DNA of 64,000 bases from assembly GCF_907164915.1 (NCBI RefSeq), contig NC_061862.1:142343913-142407912 (forward strand). The letters run 5' to 3'. The stretch comes from Impatiens glandulifera. Lineage: Eukaryota > Streptophyta > Magnoliopsida > Ericales > Balsaminaceae. The position numbers were made by a program, and so were the translations under genes. Shown one piece after another: positions 1 through 16,704 of this stretch (its first letter is position 1; each line of letters opens with the position of its first letter). Below the pieces are notes generated by a model that saw only the letters and a list, made by a program, of their open reading frames with translations, was not told the DNA's origin and did no database searches.

Positions 1-645
1 CATAGAAGTTATGCCGAATCACTCATGTTAGGATCTTCTACATCATAGGTCTTCCCGTTTCGTCATCTGACTTATGTTCTTCATGTAGCATTCAGACCGA
101 ATGACTCTATAAAATTACGTCGATACTTTCACATATTATGGGTAACATATGAGACATCTCTATTTTTCTTCGGGGAATCTTTCGAATTACTATTGCTTAG
201 TTTTTCAATTCGCCTCTGACCATCAAATGAAATGTGAATAACCCGTCCTCCTCTCTTTGAAATAAGGGGTGTTTTCGGTTCTGTCGGTGCTTGAAACAAT
301 TTTGTCTTCTCCATATTACTATATCTCTAGAGTCAATAATTTTATACAAGGAACTACTGAACTCAATCACTTGTTGTCGTTACTCTTCAGTTTTATGTTG
401 AGGTCTATCCAGTAGAAGTACTCAAATTGGATCAGTGATCATTTTTGCTCAAAAAAGTATTTGCAAACCTCGAAGAGTAAAGAATGGTGAAAAACTTCCG
501 ACATAGAAGGTGAAAAATATAGTACTAAGGTTGTCTTAAAAAAATACTTAACTTTTACTATTGTGTTTATGTTCTGGAGATTCAGAAAAAATTTGTATAA
601 TGTTCTCTTCTAATTAAGCATGGTTTATTAAAAAATTATGTTAAG

Positions 646-713
<68 letters not shown>

Positions 714-934
714 TAATATATTTCAAGTTTATGAAATTAATTTAAAAAAATTATTGATAAATTAATTTATAAACATTTGCGATGAAAGTTATGTTCAAAC
801 AATATCAAAAATTTGTCACAAATTTTTCAAAATAAATATATTCCTTTGATTTTGTTTCCGTCAATCAAACCGCTACAATATCCAGTTGACTATAGTGATT
901 AATCAAGTTTTTATAGTGGCATGTGTCCGAGTAC
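1..934. other. AT-rich intergenic DNA, no gene recognised
   Basis: Only short open frames are present. The longest, on the minus strand at 129-314 (61 codons), starts with ATG and has lysine- and serine-rich composition, but I recognise no family. A TA microsatellite lies at 652-710. Nothing else is supportable. Confidence 0.5.
652..710. repeat. (TA)n microsatellite
   Basis: Uninterrupted TA dinucleotide run of about 59 bases in AT-rich DNA. Confidence 0.97.
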
Positions 935-1861
935 GGATGATTTCCCAAAGTAACCTTGTTTGGCGTTCAGCTTCCAAACTAACCTAGTTTGTTCATTCAT
1001 TCACAAACTAACCTAGTTTACGGTTCAAACTCAGTTTTTTATTTTTTTTTATTTTTTTTTTATTACATTTAAAATTCATTGTATATATAGATATATATTT
1101 TTAAATTATTATTTTTATAAATTTGATATATTAAAATTATTATTTGTATAAACTAAATTATTTATATTTTGATATATATTATAAATTATTATTTTTATAA
1201 ATTTGATTATTTATATTTTGATATATAATTTAAATTATTATTTTTACAAAAAAATATATAGAAGAAATATGGTAATTTTGTTCCCAATGAAAATTTGAGA
1301 AAGAAGAAAAACCAACGAGGTCAAAGCCAGCATATTCGAACCGAAATGGATAACCCACGAAAGGCCATCATTTGTGGGAAGTGTGGCCAAGAAGGTCATA
1401 CGAGACGTAACCAACGCTGTCCTAAACAAAATCGTCAATAATTTAGATAAATGATGATTATAATCGTTTTTATGAATAGTTAATTATTATATTGTTATGG
1501 TTAAAATATTTTAAATTTATTAGTATTTATCAATTATTTATTAAAATACTAAAGGAGTATTTATTATCATGTATAAATTAATAATAATTGAAATGTAAAT
1601 ATATATATATATATATATATTAAAATATAAATAATCAAATTTATAAAAAAAAAATTTAAATTATATATCAAAATATAAATACTCAAATTTATAAAAATAA
1701 TAATTAAAAATATATATCAAAATATAAATAATTTAGTTTATACAAATAATAATTTAAATATATTTAAAAAAATAAATTTAAATAGTAACAATGTTAGTTT
1801 AAGAATGAATGAACAAACTAAGTTAGTTTTCAAACAATAATGTTAGTTTGGGAAACCATCC
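935..1861 (+). mobile_element. MULE-like DNA transposon remnant with long terminal inverted repeats
   Basis: The left end begins GGATGATTTCCCAAA, and the right end, read in reverse complement, begins GGATGGTTTCCCAAA. The inverted match continues through blocks sharing ACTAACCTAGTTTGTTCATT and through AT-rich blocks, so each arm is about 240-320 bases (935-1260 and 1622-1861). Long arms of this kind are typical of Mutator-like elements. The interior encodes a short C-terminal zinc-knuckle frame. I could not identify a clear 9-base target-site duplication next to the ends, so the exact borders and the family are inferred. Confidence 0.6.
1262..1441 (+). pseudogene. C-terminal exon remnant with CCHC zinc knuckle, MULE transposase-like
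   Basis: The frame runs from just after a stop (1259-1261) to TAA at 1439-1441, about 59 codons. It is basic (a run of K and R near 1295-1310) and ends with a zinc knuckle, CGKCGQEGHTRRNQRC, at 1373-1420. The spacing is C-x2-C-x4-H-x6-C, two residues longer in the last gap than the usual C-x2-C-x4-H-x4-C. Plant MULE transposases commonly end in such a knuckle, and the frame sits between long inverted repeats. No transposase catalytic core is present, so this is a remnant. A captured host-gene 3' exon is the alternative. Confidence 0.5.
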
Positions 1862-3212
1862 TCTCTAACTACTCTATCAAAATTGACTAATATTGCAATC
1901 ATTAAATGTTTTGGATTTGTTTAATCCATATAATCTTGTTACCTTACAATTAAATTATTCAATTTATTTATTAAATAATTTTAATTATAAATTTTATAAA
2001 ATTAAAATATGTAAAAATCATTTTAATACCTTAACTTAAATAATTCATTTTCTCACGTTTAAATTCATAAAATGAAATTTATTCAAAATAACACCAAATT
2101 AAAAAGACATCCAAGTTTAGGATTATATATATTTAAGTTAAAAGGGATAATAAAAAAAATATAATTTTAATTAAAAAAATAAATAGTTGTTAATAATAAC
2201 ACAATTTTATATCCATGGATCATTTTAAAAAAAGTAAAATAAAAATAACACATTTTTATCTTTTATTTCACTTTTACAATTAAATTAACATTAATTATTA
2301 TCATTATTTAGACTGAGAAGAGTCATATATAAGTTTTCTCCTCTCTTTATCTTACAGTGGATGTCATCCACCTGCTGTCACATTGACAAAATTGATTATT
2401 TGAAATTATTGAAATGTGAGGGCGTCCCTAGCTAGCTGTAATCGGTAAATGAACTTGTTGGGTAGCTTCAAATTCAATAATGTTTTTGGTAGAATTTATA
2501 TTTTATGTCGAAGTCTCGTCGTTTTGATTTTGCTTTGAGTTGAACATTAGATGCGCCATAAATATATTATCTAATCAAATAAGTCCACAGCATTAGTTAA
2601 TTTGCAAATCTAAACAGGCCAGATCTAGAAGTAAATGATGATTGTGACCATAGGTTCGTAACAATGTCATGCATATGAGGATATTACGGCTCAACTTGAA
2701 AGTCGTAAAATAAAGATGTCACAATATTTTATCGTTCTCTTTAGATTGAAGACCTTGCCTCAATTATACATTTTCTTCAAAATATCTTACAGCACAAATA
2801 ATGATATAATATTGGTTATTTAACTTTTTGAATATGTATGTTCAAGAAGAAGAAATTATGACTATGAGGAAGGTGAAAAAATAAATTTGACAATTCATGT
2901 AAGCATAATGGAAATGAATCAAACCAAATCTAAAGAAATTGAAAAAAAAAATCCTACTCAACCAGATAAAAACAAAATTTAATTGTTTTTTTTTTCTAAA
3001 AAGAATTAACACGTGAAAAAATATTGCTTAAGTTTAAAAATTAGTTTGAAACTAAATGCACTAAAACTTCATTTGTTTATTTATGAATATATTATGATTA
3101 ATGTAATCATAACTCATGGAAGATTGATTATGATTATACAATTCATATTTCTTCTAATACATTAAAGTATACAAAACCTAAGGAAGTTGAGAATTGAAAA
3201 ATGCATCTTCTT

Positions 3213-3259
<47 letters not shown>

Positions 3260-4120
3260 GAGAGTAGAATGATTTCACATGTAAAAATCATTCACACATA
3301 CAATATTGTTTTAAGTTCAAACTTTATTTTGCATTTAAAAAGACATTTTATATTCCAAATTTCTGAAAGAATTTGATTTCAGTTTCATAACACGCACTAT
3401 TGAGTTTTTCACTTAATGAATTTTAACTTTAGTTTATCTCATTAATTTAAAATGTTGATAATGTAATGAGTCGTTCCGAGGAAGACTTCTCAGCGAAAGA
3501 TATTGAATTGAGGTGCCCAAGCAAAAAAAAAATGTATTCTTTTTTTTTTCTTTCTTTTTTTTGAATTTAGTAGTTATATTTTATATTTTATTAAATAAAT
3601 ATAATAAGTTTGTATTTATTTTTTTAATAAAAATAACATAATTTAGTTGACTAAATGATATGTTAACACATAACTTTGTTGGTGCTATTAATTTTATTTT
3701 ATTTTTAATTTGGGTGCCCTTGTGAGAGGGTTTTTAGGCCCGTCGAGCTAGAATTTACCTTAGGGCCGCCTTGGTGATCGACGTGCGATCACACCAGTTT
3801 TTTTTTTCTGTTTTATGGAATGTTTGTCTACTCACTCGTTTCTATGCATCTTTCATCTCTTAGAGACAAAAAAAAATAAATAGGGTAATGTTTCAAAAAT
3901 ATAAAGAAGGTTTGATCTAAATATTTTGAAGAGAGAATTAACTGCATTCATTAAGCATTTTTATTGATTCACCATCTTGTTTTTATTTTTAATCCAAAAG
4001 TAATAAAATGAAGAAATTTGGAGCAAGTGTTCTGTTAAGAGAATGTAATGACTTCAACTACTTAGTTTGTTACCTTAATCATCATCAGTTCAAAAAGAAT
4101 CACTACCATAGAGACTTAAA
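1862..4120. other. AT-rich intergenic DNA
   Basis: No open frame with a recognisable product is present. It contains a TA run (3215-3256) and homopolymer tracts. The 60-codon frame over the TA run is an artefact of the repeat. Confidence 0.5.
3215..3256. repeat. (TA)n microsatellite
   Basis: Uninterrupted AT/TA run of about 42 bases. Confidence 0.95.
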
Positions 4121-4131
4121 TCGGGGGTAGG

Positions 4132-4206
4132 GGCGGATGAAGCCAAGTGGATCAAGGCAGTGGATTGTGAATCCACCACGCGCGGGTTCGGTCTCCGTCG
4201 TTTGCC
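4132..4206 (+). tRNA. trnH-GUG: tRNA-His (GUG), plastid-type copy in nuclear DNA
   Basis: This 75-base sequence folds as a tRNA. The acceptor arm pairs GGCGGAT (4132-4138) with GTTTGCC (4200-4206), and the anticodon arm is GTGGA-TTGTGAA-TCCAC with anticodon GTG. D and T arms are present, with the T arm carrying GGTTC. It closely matches the plastid trnH that is also found in plant mitochondria. A few positions differ from the usual plastid form: A after GGCGGATG, a changed T loop, and one C-to-T change in the acceptor stem that leaves a G-T pair. No CCA is encoded. I infer nuclear integration of plastid DNA or of mitochondrial DNA carrying the plastid-derived gene. It is probably not used in the nucleus. 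Confidence 0.85.
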
Positions 4207-4500
4207 CATCAATAAATGGACCATTTGTTACGGGGACACAAGACAAACCTAGAATACACTTTTTCTGCAAGTCATCTTGAGGCTTTCAAACGCATCCAAG
4301 CAATTGGTATCCGATTTCAAGATAGAAAGCATAGAGTTGTGTCGCCTACTTGCTTCAAGTACAAATGGAATGGCCTTTCATTCCATTCATTCTATTCAGT
4401 TTTTAAGATCTCACTAATAAGCCCCCCTTATTTTTACTAAACCATGGGGCAACTAGTTTACCGGACAAATTGAGTTGTCGTGACGATACCTTTCTTAGTG
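4207..4500 (+). other. Probable organelle-derived flank of the tRNA-His insertion
   Basis: Directly after the tRNA, base composition becomes less AT-rich than on either side for about 240 bases. A 74-codon open frame (4216-4440) lies here but resembles no protein I know. The sequence does not look like the plastid trnH-psbA spacer as I know it, which favours a mitochondrial source carrying the plastid-derived tRNA. The right border is not visible. Confidence 0.35.
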
Positions 4501-4714
4501 GAAGATTGGAAAAGACTTAATTATTATACCTCTTTATTTTGGGATGAATGTTGTGAAATACTCTCTTAGTGTATGTTTGAATAAATGAAATTAGAATTGA
4601 AATTGAAATTGACAATAAAATTCTAATTCAATTACTAATATTTTTTTTTATAACATATTACAAATTAAGAGACAAACTGTGTTTGAGATAAAGTCTCAAA
4701 TTATAACTAAATTG

Positions 4715-5227
4715 TAAGAAAAGTCAAATTTTTAGTTAAAAATGAATAAAAAAAATTGACAACTGTTGCCTTTCTTATCTGTACAAGCTTTCCGCAATAA
4801 ATCTAGAGAAATTAACTTTATGAAGATCATCATTGAATTAACACTTAAATCAGTCCTTCAACTATGTCAAATTTGAAATTATGCCTCCAACTATTTATTT
4901 TAATATATATCTCCCTTAAACTGTTAATCTTCTTTTACATGAACTATAAAAAAAAATGAAGTCTTTCAAATATTTTAGTCATGTAATTTTTTTTTTGATT
5001 TGTAAACACTTTTAATAATTTTTATAACTTAAACAAGTGTTTACTCATAAATAATAAATAAAATAATCTAATGTTGATGTGAGTTTGAACCAAACAAAAT
5101 ATATAATTATTAATATCAACAGTTTCATATTTTAAGTATTTATTTAGAAAAATAAAAGTTTATGGATATATGTTAAAATTAACTAATATCTTGAGGTGCT
5201 TTAAGTATATATGTAGCTCTCTTTTGT
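4715..5227 (+). repeat. Upstream end of the inverted-duplication arm, copy 1 promoter region
   Basis: This segment matches the reverse complement of the DNA upstream of copy 2 (up to about 53675), for example the shared block ACACTTAAATCAGTCCTTCA. It is therefore part of the duplicated unit and includes the distal promoter. Left of about 4715 the two flanks no longer match by eye. Confidence 0.7.
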
Positions 5228-5235
5228 TATAAATA
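5228..5235 (+). promoter_or_regulatory. TATA box of ABCC copy 1
   Basis: TATAAATA lies about 670 bases upstream of the ATG but only about 35-60 bases upstream of the likely leader exon. The matching position of copy 2 reads TATAAGTA. The assignment rests on the conserved position in both copies and the following leader exon. Confidence 0.55.
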
Positions 5236-5353
5236 GAATATAATTCCATCATTTCATAACTCAATAAAACAATCCCTTTGTTCTTTCCATGTTTTTATTC
5301 CACTTAATTCCTCCACTAGCTAGAGAAGAAAATCAAGAAAAATTTCATTTGAG

Positions 5354-5885
5354 ATGTTCAAGCTAAGCAGTGAGATTCTTCATGTGTTCCTCCTAGACTG
5401 CCAAGTAATTATGTTTTAACTATTTCCTTTGATTTTCGAAATGTTGCTATTTTCATGACTTAATATTCAACTTTTCTTAATATTCGAATAAGATACATTT
5501 AATTGTTTCATCATATCATTCTGATTTATTTTGACTTATTCGATTTATTCGCTAAACATTCAATATAATTGATTTTGATATTTTATAAACGGATAACCTA
5601 TCTTAAAACTTACTTAAACTAGGTAAGCTAAATTAATTAGCTAATATTAACTATATTTATGCATTAGCTAAATCACATTTATCTTTTATTTTTAATAAAA
5701 TTAATTATTTATCATATTTTCCTTTAATTTTATGTAGTGTATATTTATTTTTTTAAATAATAATATAAAATTTTAATAGATGATATAATTTTAATTATCA
5801 CAGCTTATACTTTGAAGATAGAGATTTCAAATTAGATTCATTTGATTCTGAAATGCAGATTTTTCAGGTAAGAAAAGAGGATTAA
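5354..5885 (+). promoter_or_regulatory. 5' leader of copy 1 with leader intron and 22-codon upstream ORF
   Basis: A leader intron is inferred from donor GTAATT at 5405 to acceptor TTTTCAG ending at 5867. After splicing, an ATG at 5354 opens a 22-codon upstream frame that ends at TAA 5883-5885, before the main ATG at 5902. In copy 2 the same triplet is ATC, so this upstream frame is absent there. A second tiny ATG frame exists in both leaders. Splice sites are predicted from consensus and from the matching acceptor in copy 2; no transcript data are available. Confidence 0.45.
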
Positions 5886-5901
5886 CCAAACCAAGAAGAA
5901 G

Positions 5902-12539
<6,638 letters not shown>

Positions 12540-12974
12540 AGATATTTTAAAATGTATGTATCATGTATGCAATAAAGAAAGTTATTTAAAAATGTTTTGT
12601 ATTACAAGATAATGATTTGTTTTTTTTTTCTTATAATCTGTATTTCTTTATTTTTTTAAGTAGGTTAAGTAATTTTTGTATTTTTTTAGTCCTAGTAGAA
12701 TGTTATGTATTCTTATTTTGTAAGTCATGACTTTCCATTCAGTTATTAAATTATAGCCGGAATTTTAAAATTAGAGGCAAAAATTTCATTCATTCTCCAT
12801 TAATGGGGAGTTAGTCGAAACAATGGAGATGATTTTTCCAGGTTTGGCCATAGTTTTTCAGTGATGGATGGATATCACTTGGATTCATATTATAATGTTA
12901 TAAAACTAAATTATTAAATAGGGCTTTGTTGGGAATTTAGGATTTTGGGCATAGGGTTATACAAAATGATGGTA
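12540..12974 (+). other. 3' UTR and 3' flank of copy 1, with AATAAA signal
   Basis: AATAAA lies at 12571-12576, 32 bases after the stop. The flank matches the reverse complement of the copy 2 flank down to about 43345, interrupted there by extra DNA. Homology stops abruptly near 12975, where the large insertion begins. Confidence 0.6.
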
Positions 12975-13009
12975 AGTATATATTTAAATAAGATAGTTAA
13001 ACACTACAA

Positions 13010-15250
13010 ATTTAAGTACCAATTTATAAAATTTAAATAATTATTTTAATTTATTTTTGAATAAAAAAAGGTCAAAATAATTAACTAATGACCCAATTTA
13101 ATTAAAACAATTAATTAAACTAATTATTGTAATAGTTAAAGTTTAAATTTAATTATGAAAAATAGTCAAATTAAAAAAATAAAATTATTTAGGATAAATG
13201 TTATATCCAGTTATCTTAAAATAATTTAAACAAAAAATTAAGAGATTATAAAAAATAAATTAGGACCCCAAAATTATTTTTTTAATGTTAAAATATACAA
13301 AAAAAAAAAAAAAAAAAAAAAGTTTTAAAATATTTTCCATATTTATTTTAATATTTTGTGTATTTAAAAAGATAAAAAACGAAGTTTAAGGGTGAAAGAA
13401 AAAACAATTTCAAACAACCTCTTAAAGTTTTAAAATAAAAATAAAATTGTAATCGGGTTTAGCCGAAATTCTGTGAAAATCCTACATCCGAAACCACAAC
13501 CATCAGATGGACGTTGGATTTCATCCAACGCCCAAGGAGCGCCCGCGTAGCCCGTTATAGCCGAGGAAGCGCGCGTCCGAGATGCACCAGATTAACTAAC
13601 TGGACGTTAATGTCATCCATCAAAATACAACGGCGCTTGACGGAACGATGTTAGAACGCCAAAACGCGCCCGGAACAACATCGTTTTGAGTGCCACCATC
13701 GTCTTCATCGCGACGCTAGAGAAGATAATATCAAAGACCCGTCTTTGATTTATTGGCTGATAATCCACCTTTCGACTAATTCAAAAGCTAAAATGATCAC
13801 CCTACTCCGGTGATCATTTATGCTAATTCCATAGGGGTGATTCATTCATATATCTTCAAGTGGTCGGAAGAACAACCAAAACGTCATTAATGGTTTTTGG
13901 CTGATTCAGCACACTTGAAGGCTCCACCGACTCAGGGATGCTATAAATATTTCCCCTAAGTCATTCTGAAACCAAGGAACCCACTCTCCAGCTTCAAATC
14001 GAAGAAAATAAAATTTTTGTCATTAAAGCTTCAAGCTTTTGGATTTTTCAAATTTTATGTTTGAGGCCTGAAAGTCTTGATCTGAGCATTTCAAAAGCTT
14101 TCCTAAAGATCAAGGAGTGTTCTTCCATCCTTGGTAAGGTTCCAGTCATCCTCTAATTCATATTTACAGTTTAAATTTGAAATTTTTATATTTCAAATTG
14201 CATAAGCTTGTATGCTTGTTGTTTATGGTGTTTTATAGTTGGAAATCGATCTTATGATCATTTACAAACTTTCTAGATAGATTAGAAACAATCAATCAAC
14301 CTAAAACAGAAAAAACTCAAATTTAAATTTTAAAAATAAAAAAATGGGCTTACCATTCTTGGGCCAATTCTCTTGAATCACAACCAAGAAAGCATCCCAG
14401 CATGATTGTAATCATGTTGGACAACTATTTGGATCATATTTGATCCATCCCGATCATTTTTGATCAAAATCAAAATTTTTAAAATAATTGAAATTTTTGA
14501 CTTCTTGATTTGATTAAAACGAACAACCAGTGTTCTTCTTTTGGTACCAATCAAGTATATATGACATAAGTAAGTTATTGTGTAGCTCCTTTCTTCTCAA
14601 AACAACTTTAAATCAAAAATCAAATTTTTGAACACAAACTATTTTGAATGATTTGATCATCATCTAGGTTGATTGATATGTTGAGATGATGATCAACATG
14701 TTTTTGGGAGCTTTATTAATTTTTCCAAGCCTTTGGGTTAAAAAAATCCAAGCTAAAAGAAAAAATTAAAATAACGACACTTTGACATTATTGAGGACCG
14801 AGAGGTCCAACCGACAATCATCGGTCCGGACCGAGACCTAGGACCAAGAATTTCAACAGGACCAAGAGATCTGACTGATGTTCTTGAGCTAGGACCAAGA
14901 GGTCCGACCGAGGTTCTTGAGATAGGACCGAGGACCCCTGGACTCAAGACAGACATCCTCCACCCAAGACCAAGAGGTCAAACCTAGGACCAAGGAATCT
15001 CGATCCTGACCGAGACTTCTTGAACCTAAGACCGATGAACTTAGCCCATATATAACCCAATATCGGTGGATTTATACACCTAGTCCGATGATCTCAGCCA
15101 AGGACCGAGAGTCCTTAGCACCTAGACCGAGGGACTTTGGTACTCCGACTGAAGATCCTGATCCTCGACTAAGAGGCTCCTTGACCTAGATCGAGGGTTT
15201 TTAGACCCCGACCCACAAAAACAAAAGCAAGGTCTAGGGCTTTGATCCTA
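13010..15250 (+). repeat. Left inverted-repeat arm of the composite insertion
   Basis: The arm pairs with 28140-30330 on the opposite strand. Shared landmarks include AT-rich blocks, GTTGTAGCCGAGG-like and AACGCCAAAACGC-like blocks near 13555 and 13655, TGCCACCATCGTCT near 13692, and a zone dense in GGACCGAG motifs (14790-15240). No gene is recognised. The 13480-13720 part is GC-richer than its surroundings. A poly-A tract lies at 13297-13321. Confidence 0.75.
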
Positions 15251-15570
15251 AGGCCTGTTTGGTTCCACTTTTCAAAATCCAAAATTATTTTTTTAATTTT
15301 GGGATTTCAAATTATTTTCTAAAAATCCTGGAAAAATAGAAAATATTTTTAGAATATTTCCACAAAAATATTTCGATAAAGGCTTGTTTGAGATTTATGT
15401 TTAACCCTAATTCTTTTTAAAAATGACTAATGTTTTTCAGGTATTTAAAATATCCCAAAATATTTAAAATACATTTTCTAATTTTTCAGGATTTTTAGAA
15501 AATAATATGGAGTCCCAAAATCACAAAAATAATTTTAGATTTTGAAAAGTGGAACAAAACAGGCCTTAGG
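15245..15570. mobile_element. Tourist-like MITE, about 320 bp
   Basis: Near-perfect terminal inverted repeats: left TAAGGCCTGTTTGGTTCCAC and right, reverse complement, TAAGGCCTGTTTTGTTCCAC. The interior is AT-rich with no ORF. Termini beginning GGCCTGTTTGG and small size recall Tourist/PIF-Harbinger MITEs. The flanking TAA and TTA are inverted rather than direct, so the duplication is not proven. It sits at the centre of a palindrome: 15100-15245 and 15570-15715 are inverted copies of each other. A partial second copy is at about 27890-28018. Confidence 0.55.
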
Positions 15571-15951
15571 ACCAGAATCCTAAGATCGGGGTTCATTTTT
15601 ATCGGTCGGGGTCCAGAGACCTTCAGTCTAGGCTCAAGAGCTTTCGGTCTGAGTACCGAATTTCATCGGTCGATGTGCTAAGGACTCTCGGTCCATCTTG
15701 CATTCATATTCCATTAGCAGTGGTTGGTTAGTCGCTGGAATTTTTTATTTCCTATGAAACTAAAGGTTGATTACTTCCTCAAGTTGTACCCGTGTAGTTT
15801 GGTTGATATCCTCTTCGAAGTCTTTGTAGAGAGAGATTTATTCTTAAGCTTTTTGATCAGTAGGACGGGGGTTAATGGGAGTGAACATAATTGGGATTGC
15901 TTGGTAAAGAAAATGAGGAGAAGAAGGTATGTTCTAGGATGTAGACATAAT

Positions 15952-16137
15952 TTATTGATTAACTAAAGAAGCTGTGATCAATGTGAGTTGCTCTGTTACA
16001 TGTTGCAAAGTTTCCTTCATTTCTCTAAATTCGGCCGCTAAAATCGATTCAAGTACGGAAAGTTCTTCGGCCATCCATTGGAGTATAAAACGTCTAGATT
16101 TTAGATCTCTCTTTCTAGGGCCGTGTCGGCTAGTCAT
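15952..16137 (-). pseudogene. C-terminal coiled-coil-like fragment, unrecognised element ORF
   Basis: A 61-codon minus-strand frame with a basic start followed by a helix-forming E/L-rich stretch (EFREMKETLQHVTEQL). It lies downstream of, and on the same strand as, the decayed interior ORF at 16434-16679. I recognise no family. It may be the end of the same element's protein. Confidence 0.3.
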
Positions 16138-16433
16138 AGTCGTGGACTATTGCGGAGAGAAAGATGTGAGAGTTTGCAGATTTAACAAAGTACAAATACA
16201 ATTCATATGTATATAAAATGAATCATAGAGAATGAGCATCTCTTTTTATGATTTGATTAAACAAACGTAGAATTGTTGTATTCACACACTCTCTTAGTTT
16301 GTTACAGACATGACTCTCTTGTTGATATTTTACAGAGAGAGTCTAAAAGGGAAAAAGTATTTGACGGAGGTCATAGGCTTTAGGTCCAACTATAGCCTTT
16401 TCAAACACTAGCATCTTCTTCCACTTTATTTTC

Positions 16434-16679
16434 CTAGACCTCCTCGTATTGTTGGAGAATGAGATTCAGGTACTTCATTCTCTTTGATAGGGCGTTCATT
16501 TGGAATGCTCCATGCCATTTTTCTAGATATCTTACATAGGCCATGCGATCGATTGGCCTGTCCACAACAAAAGCAGATTCGATGAAGCTGTAGCCGAAAT
16601 TCTTGAATAATCTATGTGTATAATAGTAAGTAACCCATTCTAGACCAGTAAGCATGATTAGCGGCTTGTCATCCATCAT
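16434..16679 (-). pseudogene. Interior ORF of the composite insertion, downstream part, unrecognised
   Basis: An 81-codon minus-strand frame rich in aromatic residues (WVTYYYTHRLF, YLEKWHGAF). If the Copia element at 16705-25952 and one target-site copy are removed, this frame lies directly downstream of the minus-strand frames at 26032-26447. The two were therefore one coding region before the Copia insertion. Frameshifts and stops are present. No domain is recognised, so no function is proposed. Confidence 0.35.
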
Positions 16680-16704
16680 GAAAGTTATTTTCTTGATGGG
16701 ATAC

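Noticed and set aside
3194..3376. 60-codon frame with an Ile-Tyr run
   Set aside because: It is translation of a TA microsatellite.
4216..4440. 74-codon frame following the tRNA-His
   Set aside because: No recognisable product. It is more likely chance openness in less AT-rich organelle-derived DNA.
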